A DNA stretch of 19,426 bases from Bacillota bacterium. GTDB taxonomy: Bacteria > Bacillota > Clostridia > Christensenellales > CAG-138. The DNA is taken from NCBI GenBank assembly GCA_016288175.1, contig JAEEYN010000141.1, positions 1 through 19,426 on the forward strand. Direction: 5' to 3'. The stretch's first letter is position 1, and every line of letters begins with the position of its first letter. This document shows positions 15,269-19,426 of the stretch, piece after piece. The translations under genes and the position numbers were made by a program. The notes below the pieces were generated by a model that saw only the letters and a list, made by a program, of their open reading frames with translations, was not told the origin of the DNA and searched no databases.

Positions 15269-16504
15269 TTATTTTCTTTTCTTCTTTTTGAGTTCGAGCT
15301 GAGTGAGCTTCAGTCCGGTATTATAGAAATCCTTCGTTGAGCAGCCGGCCCTTCCGCCGCCCGCGCAGGCGCAGGCACAGGCGCATGCGCAACTCGAAGC
15401 GCAGGCGCAGGAACTGTGCGCGCAGGAGCTGCGGTATGAACTCGTGCGGTTTGGCGTGCGGACAACGACGGGAACGACGTGCACCCTAAGGAAGGTATTC
15501 GGGCTCGAGCCGTAGTGATACAGACCGTCGGTATCCTTGCCCTTGACCTCCTCGGGGATCTCCTCCTCCGTCACGGTCTCCTCGCTCTCGATGAAGCTTC
15601 TTCCGCAGTATTCGCAGTTTTCCGCGCCTTCCGGTCTCGGCGCGCCGCAGCCCTTGCAGGTCGGGTAATAGACGACCTTCGTTTTTGTGATCTTTTTCTT
15701 TGTTGTGGTCGTGAAGCCCGTGTTGCCCTTATAGGCCTGGCGTGCGCTGAGGATCATTCCGATCACGACGAGGACGATGAAGAAAAAGAAGGCTCCGCTG
15801 AAAAGCTTAACGATGATATCCGATCCCGAAGCCGAACCTCCGCCCCGATAGGAATAATCTTCGTAAGTGATGGTTTTTTCTTCGCTGAAGGCGAAAGCGT
15901 CGTTCGGATAAATGACGGATACCTTCTTCTTTTCGCCCGCGGAAAGGCTGTATTCCCAGGTGATGTAGCCGTCCGTTTCGACCGTCGCGGTCGGGGAAAA
16001 GCTCAGGACTTTATCGTTGTTCCAGCGGATCACGAGCTTATCGACGGCGATATTATCGAACCAACCGGGGATGAATTCGAAAACGGTCTCGCCGTCCGTG
16101 TCGCGGTTCATCTCGTAGATATAGTCCGCGGTAAATTTGAATTCAAGGGTGAAGGTCTCGTTCTTATGGTACTCCCTGTCGAGATCGATATGGACATAGG
16201 AGCCGTTGTCGCCGTCATAATAGATATCTTCAATGCAGGAGCTGAGCGCCGTGAGCTCATCGCAGTGGCTGTTCGGGACGCCGATCTCCACCCAATCGAG
16301 CGGGTTCGAGGGATCGTCGCCGAGCGCTTTCCATTCGATATGGTAGTGAAGATCCACGGTCGCGTTCTCGTTGACATCGGCCGTGATCGTATAATTCAGA
16401 ATCCTGTCGAGCTCTTCCGCGCGGGCTCTGCCGGGGAAAATCGGCAGCGCAAAGCATGCTAGCAGAAAAAGCGCGAGCGCGGCGGTCGTAATGCGTTTTT
16501 TCAT
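15269..16504 (-). CDS. Membrane protein with zinc ribbon and Cys-Ala repeat tail, candidate radical SAM substrate
   Basis: The 411-aa protein has a signal peptide (1-29, ARA-E), an extracytoplasmic beta-rich domain (about 30-215) vaguely like DUF2207-type regions, a glycine-serine linker and one membrane segment (about 229-253). It then has a Lys/Thr-rich cytoplasmic stretch, a zinc ribbon (C283-x2-C286, C297-x2-C300), an acidic linker and an extreme tail. The tail has Cys at 361, 366, 368, 372, 374, 376, 378, 380 and 388. Residues 372-380 are strict Cys-Ala alternation, followed by AGGGRAGCSTKDFY. The positive residues after the membrane segment place the tail in the cytoplasm. Ala codons in the tail vary (GCG, GCC, GCT, GCA), so protein sequence rather than DNA slippage is conserved. 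ATG follows GGAGG by seven bases, and the gene starts two bases past the radical SAM stop. The function is not known to me. Confidence 0.85.
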   Translation of the reverse strand: MKKRITTAALALFLLACFALPIFPGRARAEELDRILNYTITADVNENATVDLHYHIEWKALGDDPSNPLDWVEIGVPNSHCDELTALSSCIEDIYYDGDNGSYVHIDLDREYHKNETFTLEFKFTADYIYEMNRDTDGETVFEFIPGWFDNIAVDKLVIRWNNDKVLSFSPTATVETDGYITWEYSLSAGEKKKVSVIYPNDAFAFSEEKTITYEDYSYRGGGSASGSDIIVKLFSGAFFFFIVLVVIGMILSARQAYKGNTGFTTTTKKKITKTKVVYYPTCKGCGAPRPEGAENCEYCGRSFIESEETVTEEEIPEEVKGKDTDGLYHYGSSPNTFLRVHVVPVVVRTPNRTSSYRSSCAHSSCACASSCACACACACAGGGRAGCSTKDFYNTGLKLTQLELKKKKRK

Positions 16505-16506
16505 TT

Positions 16507-17904
16507 TCAGTCCTCCTTACCTTTCGCTTCCCGGTAGATCCGAAGAGGGCATTCGCCGGTCATCCTTGCGGAAAATTCACGGCGTTTAACACATTTTTCG
16601 CTGTTCCAGATCTCTTTCCAATCCGTTTTGAGAATGTTCCCGAGCTCCTCGCCCGAAAGCCAGCTCTGGCAGGGCACGACGCTGCCGCCGGGCGTTATCG
16701 CCATATTGCTGAGGCAGGCGCCGCAGCTCGGCGGGTTGATCCCGAGCTTCCGGCAGAATTCCGGCTCGACCCAACCCGGCGATGTGAAGCTGATCTCCAT
16801 GCCGTTCTTGTAACAGTATTCGACCGCCTTTTCGAGCACTTCGCGGATCTCGCTGTTCGTGAGCTGCAGGTTTTCTGATTCCTCCTTCGCCGCGTTGCCC
16901 GTCGTTATGAGTCCGGAGCAGGTGACGTAGATAACGCCCATTTCATGGAGCATTTCAAGGGTCTTGACGTAATCCCTGTTGAGGGTGCAGAGCGGGGTGT
17001 TGACGCTCAGGTTCAGCCCCGCGGCAAGCGCGTTTCGGATGCCGGCCACGGTCTCATTGTATTTCTGCGCGCCGACGAGTGCGTTGTGGACCGATTCATC
17101 CGCGGAATAGAAGGTTATCTGAAGGCTGTCGAGCGAGGCGGCTTTGAGCTTCGCGCAGAAATCCTGCGTAAGAAGGATGCCGTTCGTGTTGAGACGGGTG
17201 ATGAACCATTTGCCGTATTCGATAAGCTCGAAAATATCGCTGCGGAGGGTCGGCTCGCCGCCGGTGAAGGTTATCTGCGTCACGCCCGCTTCGCGCAGGA
17301 TGTCGATTATCCGCTTCCACTGCTCCGTCGAAAGCTCTGTTTCGTCGGCGTGGGTCTGCCCCGCCGCGTAGCAGTGCACGCAGCGCTGGTTGCAATTCCA
17401 GCAGCCTTCCCTGCTCATCGCGCTCACCATGAGATCCATCCTGTGCGGCGCACGCATGAAGGGCGCGTAATCGCCGATGGTGATATAATCAATTTTCTCG
17501 TCGGGTTCCTTTCCGCGCGCGATCTTCGCGAAGGTCTCCATGATCGTATAGAGATCCTGCTCGAGCCGTTTTTTGCCGATCAAGGGATAGACCTTCCGGA
17601 CGCTGCGGCAGGCCGCGCTGCGGATATTCTCCGCGTCCTCGTCGGAAACAGGCTTCCCTGCATAGCGGTTTACCTCGCGTATGAATTCCGCAAGAAGGAT
17701 CGTCCATGCGGTATTGACGGGGATGATGTCCTGACCGTTGATGATCGCGACGCTCGCCCCGACCTCACCGTCCTTTACGACGGGCGGAACAAGATGGATG
17801 CGGACGACGCCGGGTCCCTCCGGATTGAGGGTCGTATGATAAACTTCGCCGAAATGCTCGCGAGCGTAGTTGAGCTCCCTTTTCGTGGTTTCTTTTTTCT
17901 TCAT
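16507..17904 (-). CDS. Radical SAM/SPASM-type enzyme, candidate peptide or protein maturase
   Basis: The 465-residue protein has an N-terminal domain (about 30-135) with ASVAIINGQDIIPVNTAW, reminiscent of PqqD-like recognition domains; this is tentative. The radical SAM core follows, with C171-x3-C175-x2-C178-Tyr, an extra Cys168 just before it, and the SAM-binding GGEP at 215-218. The C-terminal SPASM-like region has Cys384, 394, 397, 412, 438 and 452, including PSCGACLSNMAITPGGSVVPC, expected to hold auxiliary iron-sulfur clusters. Such enzymes often install cross-links or oxidations in peptides. ATG at 17904 follows GGGAGGT; an in-frame TTG at 17922 would include the ribosome binding site. 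It is the first gene of the operon, and the Cys-Ala-tail protein follows after two bases. A role on that tail is inferred from context. Confidence 0.92.
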   Translation of the reverse strand: MKKKETTKRELNYAREHFGEVYHTTLNPEGPGVVRIHLVPPVVKDGEVGASVAIINGQDIIPVNTAWTILLAEFIREVNRYAGKPVSDEDAENIRSAACRSVRKVYPLIGKKRLEQDLYTIMETFAKIARGKEPDEKIDYITIGDYAPFMRAPHRMDLMVSAMSREGCWNCNQRCVHCYAAGQTHADETELSTEQWKRIIDILREAGVTQITFTGGEPTLRSDIFELIEYGKWFITRLNTNGILLTQDFCAKLKAASLDSLQITFYSADESVHNALVGAQKYNETVAGIRNALAAGLNLSVNTPLCTLNRDYVKTLEMLHEMGVIYVTCSGLITTGNAAKEESENLQLTNSEIREVLEKAVEYCYKNGMEISFTSPGWVEPEFCRKLGINPPSCGACLSNMAITPGGSVVPCQSWLSGEELGNILKTDWKEIWNSEKCVKRREFSARMTGECPLRIYREAKGKED

Positions 17905-17945
17905 TGGCTGTACCTCCCGCAAAAGGTCCTTTTTCTCCGATTATC

Positions 17946-17974
17946 AGTATATCATCACGGATAAGGATTTGCAA
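17946..17974 (-). promoter_or_regulatory. Sigma-A promoter of the radical SAM–Cys-Ala protein–peptidase operon
   Basis: On the minus strand, TTGCAA (17969-17974) and TATACT (17946-17951) are separated by 17 bp, matching four of six and five of six. It lies about 40 bp upstream of the ATG at 17904 and back to back with the promoter at 18051-18079. Confidence 0.7.
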
Positions 17975-17987
17975 GAAAAAAAGCTTG

Positions 17988-18021
17988 CGCGCCGATCCCA
18001 GTCCCGTTTGGCGCGTTTTTT
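17988..18021 (+). terminator. Terminator-like hairpin between divergent promoters
   Basis: CGCGCC (17988-17993) pairs with GGCGCG (18010-18015), followed directly by six T. The shape is that of a plus-strand Rho-independent terminator. It sits between two divergent promoters, so no annotated plus-strand gene ends there. On the minus strand a T-run also follows (after CAAGC), so it may insulate in both directions. Confidence 0.55.
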
Positions 18022-18050
18022 CGAATAATTGTAATATTTGTTAACATTTC

Positions 18051-18079
18051 TTTACAATTTTGTCCGGATATGCTATTAT
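18051..18079 (+). promoter_or_regulatory. Sigma-A promoter for the TMEM164/TP0381-like gene
   Basis: TTTACA (18051-18056), a 17-bp spacer and TATTAT (18074-18079), each five of six, with a TG-N extended -10 element. It lies about 50 bp upstream of the ATG. A small hairpin (GTGCC / GGCAC) follows in the leader near 18100. Confidence 0.75.
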
Positions 18080-18129
18080 TTGCTTCAGTCAGATCCAAAG
18101 TGCCGGCGCGGCACGATCAGGAGGAAAAA

Positions 18130-18900
18130 ATGAAAGAATTTTTCGGCATTCCCGAATACACCCGAACGCCCGAAGGCGCGTTTTCCTGGCAACATATCGC
18201 CTTTGTCGGGTCGCTGCTCGCGATCATGATCATTCTCGGCATCGTTCTCGGTCTCAAATACCGAAGGAAACCGATGAAATCGAAGAACCGCGTGATCATC
18301 ATCGCGGCGATCCTTATCGACGCCGTCGAGATCATCAAGCTCGTTTCCTTCGGCATCAACGCAGGCGGCTTCTCCTTCCTTCGCACCAACCTGCCGCTCT
18401 TCCTCTGCAGCATCCAGCTGATCGCGCTGCCCGTCGCGGCGTTCAGCCGCGGCCGCCTGAAGGAAGCATCGCTCGATTTCGTCTTCATCTTCGGTCTGCT
18501 CGGCGCGATCGCGGGAACGGTCGGCGCGATCCAGAACTACAACGCCTACCCCGTTCTCGGCATCCACAACGTCGCCTCCGGCATCACGCACTCGATCGCC
18601 GGCTTCTCCTCGCTCTTCATCGGCATTTCCGGCATGGCGAGCATGAAAAAGAAGAATATTCCGATCGTTTACGCGATCCTGCTTTTCTTCTGTGCAGCGG
18701 CATACATCGCCAACAAGATCTTCGATTATAATTATATGTTCCTTGTCCGCGACGACGGAACGCCCTATTCGATCCTGACGGGTCTGACCTGCGGGAACCA
18801 AGTGCTCTATACAGCCGGCGTCGTCGTGCTTTTCCTCGTTTATGTTGCGTTGTTCTATTTGATATATTATTTCTTCACACGCAAAAAGCGGAAGGATTGA
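18130..18900 (+). CDS. TMEM164/TP0381 (YwaF-like) family integral membrane protein
   Basis: The 256-residue protein has about six to seven hydrophobic segments: roughly 22-41, 54-73, 88-104, 115-134, 150-168, 177-195 and 226-249. The pattern LPLFLCSIQL, with Cys93 near the start of the third segment, and the later GITHSIAGF (His154) fit the TMEM164/TP0381 family. In the animal protein TMEM164 an equivalent cysteine has been linked to acyl transfer; the bacterial role is uncertain. A lysine/arginine-rich C-terminus (RKKRKD) suggests that end is cytoplasmic. ATG at 18130 follows AGGAGG. The open frame extends back to 18070, which is inside the promoter. It is a single-gene unit with its own promoter and terminator. 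Confidence 0.85.
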   Translation: MKEFFGIPEYTRTPEGAFSWQHIAFVGSLLAIMIILGIVLGLKYRRKPMKSKNRVIIIAAILIDAVEIIKLVSFGINAGGFSFLRTNLPLFLCSIQLIALPVAAFSRGRLKEASLDFVFIFGLLGAIAGTVGAIQNYNAYPVLGIHNVASGITHSIAGFSSLFIGISGMASMKKKNIPIVYAILLFFCAAAYIANKIFDYNYMFLVRDDGTPYSILTGLTCGNQVLYTAGVVVLFLVYVALFYLIYYFFTRKKRKD

Positions 18901-18929
18901 AAGAGCGCAGAACACAGCAATTATCAAGG

Positions 18930-18963
18930 CAGGCAAAGGGGTTTTTCCCCTGCGCCTGTTTTC
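18930..18963 (+). terminator. Rho-independent terminator after the TMEM164-like gene
   Basis: CAGGC / GCCTG and GGGG / CCCC form a stem with a small internal loop and a TTTTT apical loop, followed by TTTT. It lies 30 bp after the stop codon at 18900. Confidence 0.7.
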
Positions 18964-18993
18964 GTTCGGGTGTACCGAAGGCGCAAAAAGGTG

Positions 18994-19022
18994 TTGAAAA
19001 TATACCGCTTATTTGCTATAAT
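18994..19022 (+). promoter_or_regulatory. Strong promoter of the secreted adhesin-like gene
   Basis: TTGAAA (18994-18999), a 17-bp spacer and perfect TATAAT (19017-19022) with a TG-N extended -10 element. The leader to the ATG at 19080 is about 50 nt and ends in AAAAGGAG, a good ribosome binding site eight bases before the start. Confidence 0.85.
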
Positions 19023-19079
19023 ATCCCTGCGTAGATATTTTTCACGTTTTGCGCAAATAAAACAAAAGGAGATACATCT

Positions 19080-19426
19080 ATGGCAAAGAAACTACTTGCA
19101 CTTCTTGTCGCCGCAGTGATGGTGCTCGGACTCATTCCGGCAGCAGCACTCGCTAAGGCGGAAGAACCTTTCGCTGCCTCCGCACAGGAGTCGACAAAGG
19201 CTGCCTGGGTCGTTGATCAGTGGGATTTCGAAGAAGATCCCCTCGAGAACGGCTGGCAGTTCCTCGACCAGGACGGCGACGGCAGGAACTGGACCTGGAC
19301 GACCGACTATGCGTACAATGACAGCACGCATTCGATCATGTCCGGCTCATACATCAACGGCAGCGCCTGCAGCCCCGACAACTGGGCGGTCCTGCCGGCT
19401 GTCGAGCTTCCCGCAGACGCGGAGGT
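19080..19426 (+). CDS. Secreted protein with cleaved-adhesin / choice-of-anchor J domain, N-terminal part only
   Basis: The gene starts at ATG 19080 after AAAAGGAG and stays open to the window edge (115 full codons). Residues 1-25 form a Sec signal peptide (MAKKLLALLV, hydrophobic core, AALA-K). The mature part shows the jelly-roll hallmarks of the cleaved-adhesin or choice-of-anchor J domains: WDFEEDPLENGWQFLDQDGDG, then NWTW, then the Ser-rich SIMSGSYINGSACSPDNWAVLP. Such domains occur in large multidomain surface or secreted proteins, so the full gene is probably long. The domains downstream are outside the window. Strong promoter signals suggest high expression. Confidence 0.85.
   Translation, partial: MAKKLLALLVAAVMVLGLIPAAALAKAEEPFAASAQESTKAAWVVDQWDFEEDPLENGWQFLDQDGDGRNWTWTTDYAYNDSTHSIMSGSYINGSACSPDNWAVLPAVELPADAE

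Noticed and set aside
13757..15340. A 527-codon open frame on the plus strand
   Set aside because: It is antisense to the C69 dipeptidase gene. It is rich in Arg, His, Asp and Val as expected from complementing GC-biased codons, with no plausible ribosome binding site.
15340..15424. Cys-Ala tail as a frameshift or microsatellite artefact
   Set aside because: The codons are mixed, the frame is continuous to a normal stop, and the flanking residues are well structured.
18060..18731. A 223-codon plus-strand frame overlapping the TMEM164-like gene
   Set aside because: It is in another frame of a clear membrane protein gene with AGGAGG at its own start. The translation is extremely Arg-rich and starts before the -10 box.

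Overview
The window looks like chromosomal DNA of an uncultured or poorly studied Clostridia-type Bacillota. The evidence is the gene order Asp23/Gls24–FakA–RecG, the M50–ScpA–ScpB block and DeoB followed by an S11 peptidase homologue; near-consensus sigma-A promoters with 17-bp spacers; AGGAGG-type ribosome binding sites; and frequent TTG starts. The coding DNA is GC-rich (visibly GC-ending codons) and the intergenic gaps are AT-rich. The taxonomic statement is an inference.

Layout. Positions 1-1150 are more AT-rich and hold two secreted/lipoprotein hypotheticals on the minus strand (one cut by the window edge), plus about 500 bp of non-coding DNA with a good promoter, a multi-hairpin leader and a dense block of inverted repeats. 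From 1213 to 17904 almost everything is on the minus strand in four transcription units, listed here right to left. (i) Radical SAM/SPASM enzyme, membrane protein with a Cys-Ala tail, C69 dipeptidase, glutaminase, HD hydrolase and M42 aminopeptidase, behind one promoter at 17946-17974. (ii) DeoB and a degenerate S11 D,D-carboxypeptidase homologue, behind a perfect-consensus promoter at 11160-11188. (iii) M50 site-2-type protease, ScpA and ScpB, behind an extended -10 promoter at 8654-8682. (iv) Asp23/Gls24 protein, FakA, RecG and a second radical SAM protein, behind a promoter at 6382-6410 and ending at a terminator near 1155-1177. To the right, a divergent promoter drives a TMEM164/TP0381-type membrane protein, then a terminator, another strong promoter, and the start of a secreted adhesin-like protein cut by the window edge.

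The most interesting locus is 15269-17904. A radical SAM enzyme with an auxiliary-cluster (SPASM-like) cysteine region and a possible PqqD-like N-terminus is followed two bases later by a single-pass membrane protein. The predicted cytoplasmic part of that protein has a zinc ribbon and then a tail with nine cysteines, five of them in a strict Cys-Ala alternation. This looks like a maturase/substrate pair in which the substrate is a membrane-anchored protein rather than a small free peptide. The function is inference. The peptidases and glutaminase downstream in the same operon form a plausible peptide-to-amino-acid catabolic set.

Other notable points are an S11 peptidase homologue that seems to have lost all three catalytic motifs, a hairpin covering the ribosome binding site of that same gene, a leader with four mutually complementary segments, and a perfect TTGACA-17-TATAAT promoter overlapping a stop codon. 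No tRNA, rRNA, CRISPR array or transposase was seen.
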